The notes beneath the pieces are model-generated. The model saw only the letters and a list, made by a program, of their open reading frames with translations, searched no databases and had not been told where the DNA came from. A program made the position numbers and the translations under genes. Below are positions 34,688 through 43,509 of a DNA stretch of 64,000 nt, piece after piece (the first letter of the stretch is position 1; each line of letters opens with the position of its first letter). Source of the DNA: Aquabacterium sp. (GTDB taxonomy: Bacteria > Pseudomonadota > Gammaproteobacteria > Burkholderiales > Burkholderiaceae_C). The DNA lies in assembly GCF_016195855.1 (NCBI RefSeq), contig NZ_JACPYU010000020.1, positions 88,855-152,854 on the forward strand, in the 5' to 3' direction.

Positions 34688-37453
34688 ATGAACGACACCT
34701 TGTCGCCGCCGCATCCCACCAGTACGCACGCCATTCCCGATGGCCGGCTGCGACCGCTGCTGGGTGCCAGCACGCCCATGGCGCGCCCTCGTCTGGCTTT
34801 GCCTGAATCCGTCCGGCAAGGCCCATGCACCGTGGTCAGCGTGGTGGCGCCGGCTGGTCATGGCAAGACCACACTCATGGCGCAATGGATGACGGAGTTG
34901 CGCCAGAAGGCTTGCGCCTGCGCCTGGCTCACGCTGGACGACAGCGACAACGACCCTGCCCGCTTCCTGCGCCATCTCATTGCGGCACTGCAACGCAGCG
35001 GCATCCACGCGGGTGACGCCACACTGGCCCACCTGTCGGACACGCTCGCTTCGCAATTTCGCAGCGTGACCGAATCCCTCTCCGTCGATCTGGCCAGCTC
35101 GCCACAACGTTTGATGTTGATGCTCGACGACGTCCACGTCCTGCATGAAGAAACCGTGCTGGACATCGTGGACTGGCTGCTGCACTACGCACCCAGCCAC
35201 ATCCAGATCACGCTGGGCTCGCGCGACGAACTACCCTGGCGGCTGGGCTCACTGCGCGTGCGTGGCCTGCTGCACGAAGTGGACCACCGGCAACTGCAGT
35301 TCACGGAACAAGAGGCCCGAAGCCTGTGCGACCAGCACGTGCACCTGAGTGAGGAAGACCTCCACCTGCTGCTGCATCGCACGGACGGCAACCCCACGGC
35401 GCTGGAGTTGGCCTGCGTGGTCTTGAAGGGCCACGTTTCTGATGCGAATCAAGTTTCCAGGCTGATCGAACAATTCATCAACAGCGACCAGCAGGCCATC
35501 CCCTATCTGTGCGAGCACCTGCTCCAGCATCAGGCGCCCACCTGGCGCAAGCTGGTCATGAGCCTGTCCATGCTCACGCGCTTCGACACCGAACTGGCGC
35601 GCGAGGTATCAGCCCAGCATGACAGCGGCCATCTGCTGACGCACCTGCAAGGCATCCGCGCCTTCCTCATCCCCACCGATGGCAGTGGCCTCAGCTGCCG
35701 GCTCCACGAACTGCCCCGCGCCTGCTTCAAAGCCCATTTCCTGGCCCAGGCCCCGCAAGACGCCCGCGAGGTTCTGATCAAAGCCGCGCAGTGGAGCTGG
35801 CGCACAGGCGCCACCGAAGAGGCCATGAGTTACGCGCTGGAGGCCCAGGCCTGGGAGCTGGCCACCCCCTGGCTGGCCAGCTGCATGCAGGACATCGCGC
35901 AAAAGCGGGGCGAGTTGCAACTGGCCCTGCAGTGGATGAACAGCATCCCCGCCGAGTGGCTGGACCGCTTCCCGCAGATCCGCATCGACTACGCCTTCGC
36001 CCTGTCCTTCTTCCCGCAAAAGCCCGAAGTGGCCACGCAGTTGCGCGCCCTTCAGGCCATCCGCCAACGGCTGGCACAAAGCCCACAGCCCGACCTGCGC
36101 ACCATCGACCAGATCGACTGCGCCATGGCCTTTCAGCGCGTGCTCTCACTGGGCCTGACCGATCAAGGCCACCCCGCCCGTCATGCCGCCAAGGAGTGGC
36201 TCGCCCGCTGGCCCCATGCCCCGGCCTTGCAACGCGGCATCGTCGGCAACGTGCTGTGCTTTGGCTACAAGACCACCGGCGAGCTGGATGAAGGCCTGCA
36301 GATGGCGCAGGTGGCCCGCCACTGGCTGGAGCAGGATCACGCCTGGTATGGCCTGGCCTGGAACGCCTCGCTGGAGGCCGTGCTGCAGCTCAAGCGCGGC
36401 CACTACCTGCAGGCCAGAAGCGCCTGCCTGCGGGGCCTGCAAGTCATCGACCAGCACCTGGGTGGCCACCGCACCCATGCCAGCGTGCACCACGTGCTGC
36501 TGGCCGCACTCGATTACGAAGCCGATGACCTGGGCAGCGCCCAGCGCCACATGGACCACTCGCTCGACAGCCTTGCGCAATACGGCGGTGCAGACATCCT
36601 GATCGTGGGCTGGCTCACACGCGCACGGCTGCGCTTTGCGCAACACGATGTGGAAGGTGGCCTGAACGTGCTGCATGAAGGGCGCACCCTGGCCTTGCGC
36701 CGCGGCCTGCCCCGCGTGCTCCTGTCGCTCGTGGCCGAGACCTGCGTGCAGCTGACCCGCGCGGGCCGGCACACGGAAGCCCGCACCCTGGCCCGCTCAC
36801 AAGGGCTGGACAGCTTTCCGCATGAAGTGAGCGAACAAGCTGACAACCCCTATCAGGACCTCCTGGGTGGCATCCAGGCAGACCGCGCCCAAAGGGTGGC
36901 CGCGCGCTTGCTGCTGCCAGTCAAACCGGCCCAGGTCATGCAGGATCTGGTCAAGCCGATTGCCCGCTGTGCACAACGCGGCCTGATCCACCAGCAAATC
37001 GAGTTGCTGATCATCCAGGCCATGGCCGCACAAGCGGACCACCACAAAACCGAAGCACGGCAAGCGCTGAGCCAGGCACTGGAACTCGCCGCCGCCCACG
37101 AGCATGTGCGCGTCTTCAAAGACGATGAAACCGCCCTGCGCCCCCTGTTGAACGCCTGGAAGCCCGATGGGCACGCACCGCAAACCCAGGCCTTGTGGCA
37201 AAAGCTGATGAGGCCAGCCTGTGCTGACAACCCCGATCAACCCGATGGCATGGCCTCTCATGGGCTGACACGGCGGGAGCTGGCCATCCTGCAAAGGCTG
37301 GCTTCAGGCTTGAGCAACAAGGAAATCGCCGAGGCCATCTTCATCAGCGAAGGCACGCTGAAATGGCACCTGCACAACATCTACGGCAAGCTGGGTAGCA
37401 AGAACCGGTCTGGCGCGCTCGCACAGGCCCGGGCCATTGGCGCCATCCCATAG
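34688..37453 (+). CDS. MalT/LAL-type LuxR-family transcriptional regulator
   Basis: 921 residues from the ATG at 34688. An N-terminal STAND ATPase has Walker A APAGHGKTT (54-62) and a Walker B-like LMLMLDDVHVL. A long helical TPR-like middle follows (about 370-820). The C-terminal LuxR helix-turn-helix (LTRRELAILQRLASGLSNKE, EGTLKWHLHNIYGKLG) lies in the last 65 residues. MalT-type proteins are activated by a small ligand and oligomerise on DNA. It is divergent from the exporter operon (151 bp between starts) and probably controls it. The ligand is unknown. Confidence 0.88.
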   Translation: MNDTLSPPHPTSTHAIPDGRLRPLLGASTPMARPRLALPESVRQGPCTVVSVVAPAGHGKTTLMAQWMTELRQKACACAWLTLDDSDNDPARFLRHLIAALQRSGIHAGDATLAHLSDTLASQFRSVTESLSVDLASSPQRLMLMLDDVHVLHEETVLDIVDWLLHYAPSHIQITLGSRDELPWRLGSLRVRGLLHEVDHRQLQFTEQEARSLCDQHVHLSEEDLHLLLHRTDGNPTALELACVVLKGHVSDANQVSRLIEQFINSDQQAIPYLCEHLLQHQAPTWRKLVMSLSMLTRFDTELAREVSAQHDSGHLLTHLQGIRAFLIPTDGSGLSCRLHELPRACFKAHFLAQAPQDAREVLIKAAQWSWRTGATEEAMSYALEAQAWELATPWLASCMQDIAQKRGELQLALQWMNSIPAEWLDRFPQIRIDYAFALSFFPQKPEVATQLRALQAIRQRLAQSPQPDLRTIDQIDCAMAFQRVLSLGLTDQGHPARHAAKEWLARWPHAPALQRGIVGNVLCFGYKTTGELDEGLQMAQVARHWLEQDHAWYGLAWNASLEAVLQLKRGHYLQARSACLRGLQVIDQHLGGHRTHASVHHVLLAALDYEADDLGSAQRHMDHSLDSLAQYGGADILIVGWLTRARLRFAQHDVEGGLNVLHEGRTLALRRGLPRVLLSLVAETCVQLTRAGRHTEARTLARSQGLDSFPHEVSEQADNPYQDLLGGIQADRAQRVAARLLLPVKPAQVMQDLVKPIARCAQRGLIHQQIELLIIQAMAAQADHHKTEARQALSQALELAAAHEHVRVFKDDETALRPLLNAWKPDGHAPQTQALWQKLMRPACADNPDQPDGMASHGLTRRELAILQRLASGLSNKEIAEAIFISEGTLKWHLHNIYGKLGSKNRSGALAQARAIGAIP

Positions 37454-37476
37454 TTACAAGATCAGGCAATCTACGG

Positions 37477-37506
37477 TTGACAGAGAAACATTTCAACGGA
37501 TATGAT
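37477..37506 (+). promoter_or_regulatory. Sigma-70-type promoter of the PaaX-like gene
   Basis: TTGACA (37477-37482, perfect -35) and TATGAT (37501-37506, five of six -10) are separated by 18 bp. The start codon is only 25 bp past the -10, so the leader is very short. Confidence 0.65.
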
Positions 37507-37510
37507 TTTT

Positions 37511-37524
37511 TACAAGAAATTGTA
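37511..37524 (+). promoter_or_regulatory. Palindromic operator candidate for the PaaX-like regulator
   Basis: TACAAGAAATTGTA has perfect 5-bp arms around GAAA. It lies between the -10 element and the start codon, where a bound repressor would block transcription start. Autoregulation by the PaaX-like product is the simplest reading. Confidence 0.5.
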
Positions 37525-37531
37525 ATGAATC

Positions 37532-38398
37532 ATGCCCCCCAACCCCAAGAACCTGATCCTCAACCTGCTGCTGGCCAACGATGGCACGCCCCTGACTGCG
37601 GCTGATGCCGTGGGTTCGTGCGCACTCTTTGGCATCCGCGAAAACAGCGTGCGGGTGGCCCTGGTTCGCCTGGGGGCCGCAGGCCTGATCGCCTCGGCCG
37701 GGCGCGGCGCCTACCGCCTGGGGCCGCAGGCCGCCCACCTGGCCGAAGAATTGTCCAGCTGGCGCAGCAGCGAATCACGGGTCTGCGACTGGCATGGCGC
37801 CTGGATCATGGTCAGCACAGGCCACCTGGGCCGCAGTGACCGCACCGCCCTGCGCACCCGGCAACGCGCCCTGGCATTGCTGGGCTTCAAGGAGCTGAAC
37901 GACACCCTGCACGTGCGGCCTGACAACCTCATCGGCCACGCCCCGGTCGTGCGCGAACGGCTGCGCAAACTGGGCCTGGAGCCGGATGCGCCCGTGTTTG
38001 CCGCCACCGACCTGCCGCCCGAGCTGGACGCGCGCGCCCGCACCCTGTGGCAAGGCGAAGCCCTCAACAGCGCTTACCGCCAGACCCGCCAGAAGCTGCA
38101 AGACTGGATGGCCCATGCCGACGAGCTGGAGCCTGAAGTGGCCGCGCGCGAATGCTATCTGCTGGGCAACGAGGCCATCCGGCAACTCGTGTTCGACCCG
38201 CTCTTGCCCGAGCCCCTGGTAGATGCCGCCGAGCGCCGCGCTTTCACCGCCACCGTGCTGGCGTTTGATCAGGCTGGCCACCGCATCTGGCGCGAGCGCC
38301 TGCCTGCCGCGCTGGCCAGTCGCGAGCCGCCTCAGGCTGGCACCGGCAAGGCCACTGCAGACAGCGCCATGAAGGGCCGCCGGCCCACCGCCCATTGA
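37532..38398 (+). CDS. PaaX-family transcriptional regulator
   Basis: 288 residues. The N-terminal winged helix (LILNLLLANDGTPLTAADAVGSCALFG...VRVALVRLGAAGLIAS) is followed by the PaaX central domain (WHGAWIMVSTGHLGRSDRTALR; RQRALALLGFKELNDTLHVRP) and C-terminal domain (WQGEALNSAYRQTRQKL; ECYLLGNEAIRQLVFDPLLPE). PaaX proteins are typically repressors released by aryl-CoA or acyl-CoA ligands. No phenylacetate genes are nearby; the next genes are a desaturase, a glutathione transferase and dehydrogenases, so an acyl-type ligand is a guess. It lacks an obvious Shine-Dalgarno site. Confidence 0.85.
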   Translation: MPPNPKNLILNLLLANDGTPLTAADAVGSCALFGIRENSVRVALVRLGAAGLIASAGRGAYRLGPQAAHLAEELSSWRSSESRVCDWHGAWIMVSTGHLGRSDRTALRTRQRALALLGFKELNDTLHVRPDNLIGHAPVVRERLRKLGLEPDAPVFAATDLPPELDARARTLWQGEALNSAYRQTRQKLQDWMAHADELEPEVAARECYLLGNEAIRQLVFDPLLPEPLVDAAERRAFTATVLAFDQAGHRIWRERLPAALASREPPQAGTGKATADSAMKGRRPTAH

Positions 38399-38449
38399 TT
38401 CACACCTCGATCCACACCTCGATTCGCCACATTGAGCCGCCAGCAGACC

Positions 38450-39475
38450 ATGCCCAGTTCGCCCGCCAGCCAGCCCGAGTTCACGGCCACCCCCACCGAC
38501 CTGCCCGCCGTCACCAAGCGCCGGCTGAAAGACCTGTTCACGCGTGAGCAGATGAACGTGCTGACCGCCCGCTCCGACCTGTGGGGCGCCTGGGCCGTGG
38601 GCTCGACCTGGGGCGTGATCGCCCTGGCCTTTGCCGCCCTGGCGCACTGGCCCAATGCCTTGACCTTTGTTTTCGTGATGGCCGTGCTGGGTGGACGCCA
38701 GCTGGCACTGGCCATCCTCCAGCATGAGGGCTCACACGGTACGCTGTTCAAAAGCCGCTGGGCCAATGACGTGCTGACCGACTGGCTGTGCGCCCGCCCC
38801 ATCTGGCAGAACCTGCCCAAGTACAAAGTGCACCACCTGGGCCACCACACCAAGACCGGCACCCACCAGGACCCGGACATCTCGCTGCACGAGGACTACC
38901 CCGTCACGCGCCAATCGCTGATGCGCAAGATGCTGCGCGACATCACGGGCCTGACCGGCGTCAAGCTGGTCTTCGGCCTGATCATGATGGACATGGGCGT
39001 GTTCAAGTGGACCGTGGCCAACCAGGTGGAGCGCCTGCCGCAGCAAGGCCGGACCTTGCCCGAGCGCATCACCACCACCCTGCGCAACATGGGGCCCATG
39101 CTGATCACCAACGGCGTGCTGTGGGGCATCCTGGCGGCCACGGGCCATGCCTGGCTGTACTGGGCCTGGGTGCTGGCCTTCCTGATCTGCCTGCCGCTGT
39201 TCATCCGCATCCGCTCGATTGCCGAGCATGGCTGCCTGGACCGTTCACCCGACATGTTCCGCAACACGCGCACCACCCGTGCAGGCTGGCTGGCCCGCAT
39301 GACCGTGGCACCGGTCAACGTGAACTTCCACATGGAGCACCACCTGATGGCTTCCGTGCCCTACCACCGCCTGCCGCAGATGCATGCCTGGCTGCGTGAA
39401 CGCACCGATGTGCCCGAGCCACCCAGCTACCTGCAAGTGCTGCAACTGGCCAGTTCGGGCCGCCAGGCAGGCTGA
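38450..39475 (+). CDS. Membrane fatty-acid desaturase
   Basis: 341 residues from the ATG at 38450; a TTG six codons earlier is possible. Four or so helices. Histidine boxes of the desaturase/hydroxylase superfamily are seen: HEGSHG, HHLGHH and NFHMEHHLMASVPYH near the C-terminus. It would introduce a double bond into acyl chains in the membrane. It is 51 bp after the PaaX-like gene in the same direction and may be its target. Its stop abuts the stop of the convergent glutathione transferase. Confidence 0.88.
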   Translation: MPSSPASQPEFTATPTDLPAVTKRRLKDLFTREQMNVLTARSDLWGAWAVGSTWGVIALAFAALAHWPNALTFVFVMAVLGGRQLALAILQHEGSHGTLFKSRWANDVLTDWLCARPIWQNLPKYKVHHLGHHTKTGTHQDPDISLHEDYPVTRQSLMRKMLRDITGLTGVKLVFGLIMMDMGVFKWTVANQVERLPQQGRTLPERITTTLRNMGPMLITNGVLWGILAATGHAWLYWAWVLAFLICLPLFIRIRSIAEHGCLDRSPDMFRNTRTTRAGWLARMTVAPVNVNFHMEHHLMASVPYHRLPQMHAWLRERTDVPEPPSYLQVLQLASSGRQAG

Positions 39476-40162
39476 TCAGCCCATCACCACCGGCCCGCCC
39501 TTGGCCAGCGCACGCTGGTAGGCCGGGCGCGCTTCCATGCGCTTGAGGTAAGCCTGCAGATTCGGGCAACGCTTGGCATCGTCCGCGCGCGACATCAAGG
39601 CCGACACGGCAAAGCTCATCTGGAAATCAGCCAGCGTGATGCGATCGCCGGCGAACCACGGGTGCTTGCCCAGATGGTCTTCAATGAAGGCCGTGGAGGT
39701 CTGCAGGTTCGGGTCGATCAGTTGCCTTTGCACCTTCTTGCAGATCTCGCGCGCAATCGGGCGCACAAAGAAGGGCATGGGCTGCGTCGGGATGGTCATG
39801 AACACCAGCTTCATCACCAGCCAGTTCATCAACGAGCCTTCGGCAAAGTGCATCCAGAAGCGCAGCTGCAGGTGCTCGGGCGTGCCGGGCTGTGTGGTCA
39901 AGTGGGCCGCCTCGCCCTGCGCCTGCGCACCATAACGCTCGACCAGGTACTCCAGGATCGCCGCGGACTCGGCCACCACCAAATCACCATCGGTGATCAC
40001 GGGGGACTTGCCCAGCGGGTGGATCTTCTTCAGCTCGGGTGGCGCCAGGCGCGTGACCGGGTTGCGCTTGTAGATTTTGAGCTCATAGGGCACGCCCAGT
40101 TCTTCAAGCAACCACAGCACGCGCTGCGAACGGGATGTTTCAAGGTGGTGGACGGTGATCAT
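39476..40162 (-). CDS. Glutathione S-transferase family protein
   Basis: 228 residues from the ATG at 40162 (MITVHHLETSRSQR). The N-terminal thioredoxin-like domain has Ser residues in the substrate-activation position (TSRSQRVLWLLEEL), the cis-Pro GKSPVI and the glutathione contact VVAESAAILEYL. The C-terminal helical domain has the ITLADFQMSF capping motif. It is probably a cytosolic detoxification or isomerase enzyme. It is convergent with the desaturase (stops share TGATCA) and divergent from the dehydrogenase by 118 bp. Confidence 0.88.
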   Translation of the reverse strand: MITVHHLETSRSQRVLWLLEELGVPYELKIYKRNPVTRLAPPELKKIHPLGKSPVITDGDLVVAESAAILEYLVERYGAQAQGEAAHLTTQPGTPEHLQLRFWMHFAEGSLMNWLVMKLVFMTIPTQPMPFFVRPIAREICKKVQRQLIDPNLQTSTAFIEDHLGKHPWFAGDRITLADFQMSFAVSALMSRADDAKRCPNLQAYLKRMEARPAYQRALAKGGPVVMG

Positions 40163-40280
40163 GGCGGCGAGCATACAACGGCCGCCCTTTACCCTCAGGT
40201 GCTCAGGGAAAGCGCGCAGTCTGATCTGACAACATTTCCGGTCACACTCCTGATCCACCGCCACGACAGGATGATGCGAC

Positions 40281-41168
40281 ATGGCCATTCCCAATCTGCG
40301 CGACAAATGGGTTGTTGTCACCGGTGCCGCGTCCGGCATCGGCTACGAAACCGCCCTGGCCTTTGCCCGTCGGGGCGCCAACATCTACGCCACGGACCTC
40401 AACCAGGCCGGCCTGGATGACTTGAGCAAAGCGCTGATCGGGCTGGGTGTGCGCCACCACCTGGCCATTGTCGACGTGGCCAACGAAGCAGCCATGCGTG
40501 CACTGGCCCAGGAGGTGCAGGACAAAGTCGGCGCGCCGCACGTGCTGGTCAACAATGCGGGCACGGGCTATATGGGCCCCTTCCTCCACACCCCGATGCA
40601 AGCCTGGCGCCGCCTGCTGGACGTCAACCTGATGGGCGTGGTGCACGGCTGCTACTACTTCCTGCCTGCCATGAAAAAGGCCGGCGGCGCACGCCATGTG
40701 GTGAACGTGGCCTCGGCGGCCGGCATCACCCCCAGCCCGAACCTGAGCGCCTACTCCGCCACCAAGCACGCGGTGATGGGGCTCAATGACAACTTGTCCA
40801 TCGAGCTGGACGGCACAGGCATCGGCGTGACCGCGGTATGCCCGGGTGTCATCAACACGCCCATCATCCGCAACCGCAAGGCCGTATCCCCCGTGATCCC
40901 CAGCGAACAACTGGACAAGCTGGAGGGCTACTACCGCAGCGAAGGCGCGCACCCTGCCATCGTGGGCACCCGCATCGTGCAGGCGGTGCAACGCGGCGAA
41001 GACATCGTGCTGGTGGGCCCCACTGCCCGGCCGATGTTCCACATCAAGCGCCTGTCGCGCCGCCTGATGCGCCTGCTGACCATTGAAGGTTGCAAGCGCA
41101 ACGGCTTCATCTGGCCCTACACCCTGCCTGAGCGCAGCGCGGTCGACACCGACCAGCGGGCCGCATAA
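40281..41168 (+). CDS. Short-chain dehydrogenase/reductase (SDR)
   Basis: 295 residues. Rossmann motif TGAASGIG (about 14-21), NNAG, catalytic Ser in NVASAAG and YSATK active-site Tyr/Lys. An Asp at the end of beta-2 (YATDLN) suggests NAD(H) preference. An AGGA site precedes the ATG. The basic C-terminus (HIKRLSRRLMRLL) is longer than in classical SDRs and may associate with membranes. The substrate is unknown. The methyltransferase gene starts 26 bp downstream, so they may form an operon. Confidence 0.9.
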   Translation: MAIPNLRDKWVVVTGAASGIGYETALAFARRGANIYATDLNQAGLDDLSKALIGLGVRHHLAIVDVANEAAMRALAQEVQDKVGAPHVLVNNAGTGYMGPFLHTPMQAWRRLLDVNLMGVVHGCYYFLPAMKKAGGARHVVNVASAAGITPSPNLSAYSATKHAVMGLNDNLSIELDGTGIGVTAVCPGVINTPIIRNRKAVSPVIPSEQLDKLEGYYRSEGAHPAIVGTRIVQAVQRGEDIVLVGPTARPMFHIKRLSRRLMRLLTIEGCKRNGFIWPYTLPERSAVDTDQRAA

Positions 41169-41194
41169 CCCTGAACCCCACCCAGCGCAGCACC

Positions 41195-42052
41195 ATGGCC
41201 CGAGACTCTGCCAGCATCAGCCCCACCGCCCACTACACGGGCTACACCTGGTTTGCGCACGGCCTGTCGCACCCGGCGCTGGTCACACCACAAGGCAGGG
41301 CGATGTACTCGGCCTTGCGCCCCCTGCATGGCCTGGCCACGCTGACCGGCGCCCCGACCTTGCAGGCCTTCCTGCTGGCCCGCCACCGCCTGATCGACCA
41401 CCTGCTCAACCAGGCCATCGCACAGGGCCGCGTCAGCCAGGTCATCGAAGTGGCGGCGGGCCTGTCGCCACGCGGCTGGCGCTTCAAGCAACAGCACGGC
41501 GGCAAGCTGCGCTATATCGAAGCCGACCTGCCTGACATGGCCGCGCGCAAACGCGACTTGCTGCAAAGCGCCGGCCTCTTGAGCGCGGGCCATGAGGTGC
41601 AGGCCCTGGATGCCCTGGCCGACGCGGGGCCGCAGTCCCTGTCGGCACTGGCCGATACCCTGGACAAGACCAAAGGCACCGCCATCATCACCGAGGGCCT
41701 GGTCAATTACTTCGACACCCCCACCGTGGCGGCCATGTGGTCCCGCTTTGGCCTCGTGCTCGCGCGCTTCCCTGAAGGGCTGTACCTGTCAGACATCCAC
41801 CTGCACAACGCCAACAAGGGCGCCGGTGTTCAGGCCTTCAAGGCCTTGCTGTCGACCTTTGTGAAAGGCCGCGTCTTCCTGCACTTCGACAACGAGGTTC
41901 AGGCCGAGACCCAGTTGCGCAACGCGGGCTTTGAACTGGCAGAGCTGCACAAGCCCACGCGTTTTGCCGCTCAGCTGAACATGCAGATGCAGCCCGGAGC
42001 CGATGCCGTGCGGGTCATCGAAGCCCGCACGAACCGGCCCATCGAGCTTTGA
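41195..42052 (+). CDS. Class I SAM-dependent methyltransferase, LCMT/COG3315-like
   Basis: 285 residues. The SAM-binding motif is VIEVAAGLSPRGWRF (about 83-97) with acidic motif RYIEADLPDMAARKRDLL, then AIITEGLVNYF, characteristic of the leucine-carboxyl-methyltransferase-like family. The second half continues the Rossmann-type fold. The substrate is unknown. It follows the SDR gene by 26 bp and ends 9 bp before the convergent channel gene. Confidence 0.8.
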   Translation: MARDSASISPTAHYTGYTWFAHGLSHPALVTPQGRAMYSALRPLHGLATLTGAPTLQAFLLARHRLIDHLLNQAIAQGRVSQVIEVAAGLSPRGWRFKQQHGGKLRYIEADLPDMAARKRDLLQSAGLLSAGHEVQALDALADAGPQSLSALADTLDKTKGTAIITEGLVNYFDTPTVAAMWSRFGLVLARFPEGLYLSDIHLHNANKGAGVQAFKALLSTFVKGRVFLHFDNEVQAETQLRNAGFELAELHKPTRFAAQLNMQMQPGADAVRVIEARTNRPIEL

Positions 42053-42061
42053 AGCGATGCC

Positions 42062-43498
42062 TCAAGGCTTCGTTGCCTCGATCGCACCACCGGCAGACTG
42101 ATACAGCGTCACCAGCGCCCCCAGGCGGTTGAGCCGGTTGGCGGCCAGGTTGTTCTCGGCCTGACGACGGGTTTCCTGCGCATCCAGCCAGGTTTTCAGT
42201 GGCACCGAGCCGGCACGGTAGCGGGCCTCGCTCAAGCGCTCGCCATCCTGCGCGGCCTTGACGGCCATGGCCAGGCTGCTGCCCTGGTCCTCATACTGCA
42301 CACGGGCCGACAAGGCGTTCTCGACATCGGCCAGGGCCTGGTACCAGCTCTGACGATAGCCCAGCACCGCCACCTCGTAATCGGCCTGCGAGATGGCCAC
42401 GCTACGCTGCATGTCCCGCCACTGGACGAATGGCAACACCAGCCCGGCACCCAGCGTGCCAACCGGGTCACTCAACACACGGGACAAGGCCTCGCTGCTG
42501 CCGCCCACACTGCCCGTCAGGCTCAAAGTGGGATAGAAGCTGCTGCGTGTGGCGTCCACCGTGGCCAGCGACTTGCGCAGGCGCAACTCGGCCGCCCGCA
42601 GATCCGGCCGGCGTGTCAGCAGTGAAGCGGGCGCGCCAGCCTGTACCTGAGGCAATGCCCCGTCAGGCAAGCGCAGCGACTCCTTCAAGGCCACCTCGGG
42701 CGGGCCGTCAAACAAGATGGCCAAGGCATTGCGGGCCTGCACGCGCTGCAGCAGCCATTGGGTGTGGCTGGCCTCCTGCGCAGCCAGGGCCTGCGTGGCC
42801 TGCGCCACCTCCAGGCCAGACGTCGCGCCGGCCTTGTACTGTGCATCGACCAGCTGGAGCGTCTGGCGCGCATAGTCGATGCTCTGCTGGCTGGCCTCCA
42901 CGCGCTGGTTCAGGTAGGCCACCTGCCAGTACAGATTGGCCACCGTCCCCACCAGCGACATGGCTGCAGCTTGCCGATCCTGCTCGGTGGCTTCGGCCTC
43001 CCAGTCGGCCGCATTGCGCAAGGCAGCCAGGCGCCCCCACAGGTCGACCTCCCAGCTCGCCGCCGCGGTGACAGCACTCAAGCGCGTGGTCGGGCCGCCG
43101 TCAAGCTGGCGTGAGGCCGTGCTGCTGCCGCTCACCTTGACCGAGGGCAACTGGTCGCTGGCCGCCTGCCCTGCCACCAGTTGCGCGCGGCGCACCTTGA
43201 TGGCCGCCTGTGCCAGGTTGTTGTTGCGGGCCAGCGCATCCTGAATCAGCTGCGTCAGCGTCGGGTCATTCAGGCCCTGCCACCAAGGCGTCAGGGTGGA
43301 CTGTGGGGTGACCGTACCCTGCTGCCACCCATCGGGCACCTTCACCTGCGGCCGCTGGTAATCACTGGTCGAGGCGCAGGCACTCAGCATGGCGACGGCC
43401 AGGGTAACAGCCCCCCTCTGCCAGCCATGCCGCCATCCATGTGGCCACCCACGCGATTTGTTCAATTTGCTCACACTGTGCTTTCTCAAGGTGTTCAT
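42062..43498 (-). CDS. NodT-family outer-membrane efflux lipoprotein of the MacAB operon
   Basis: 478 residues from the ATG at 43498. A GTG at 43513, overlapping the macB stop as GTGA, is an alternative start. The N-terminus is basic with signal peptide and lipobox LSACAST. Two outer-membrane efflux domains follow (about 60-260 and 270-470). It would be the TolC-like channel for MacAB. It lies in the same operon, last of three genes. Confidence 0.88.
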   Translation of the reverse strand: MNTLRKHSVSKLNKSRGWPHGWRHGWQRGAVTLAVAMLSACASTSDYQRPQVKVPDGWQQGTVTPQSTLTPWWQGLNDPTLTQLIQDALARNNNLAQAAIKVRRAQLVAGQAASDQLPSVKVSGSSTASRQLDGGPTTRLSAVTAAASWEVDLWGRLAALRNAADWEAEATEQDRQAAAMSLVGTVANLYWQVAYLNQRVEASQQSIDYARQTLQLVDAQYKAGATSGLEVAQATQALAAQEASHTQWLLQRVQARNALAILFDGPPEVALKESLRLPDGALPQVQAGAPASLLTRRPDLRAAELRLRKSLATVDATRSSFYPTLSLTGSVGGSSEALSRVLSDPVGTLGAGLVLPFVQWRDMQRSVAISQADYEVAVLGYRQSWYQALADVENALSARVQYEDQGSSLAMAVKAAQDGERLSEARYRAGSVPLKTWLDAQETRRQAENNLAANRLNRLGALVTLYQSAGGAIEATKP

Positions 43499-43509
43499 CG
43501 CCCGCTCAC

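Noticed and set aside
40163..40339. Longer glutathione transferase start overlapping the dehydrogenase gene
   Set aside because: The family N-terminus begins at MITVHHLETSR; the extra 59 codons overlap the divergent gene and promoter.
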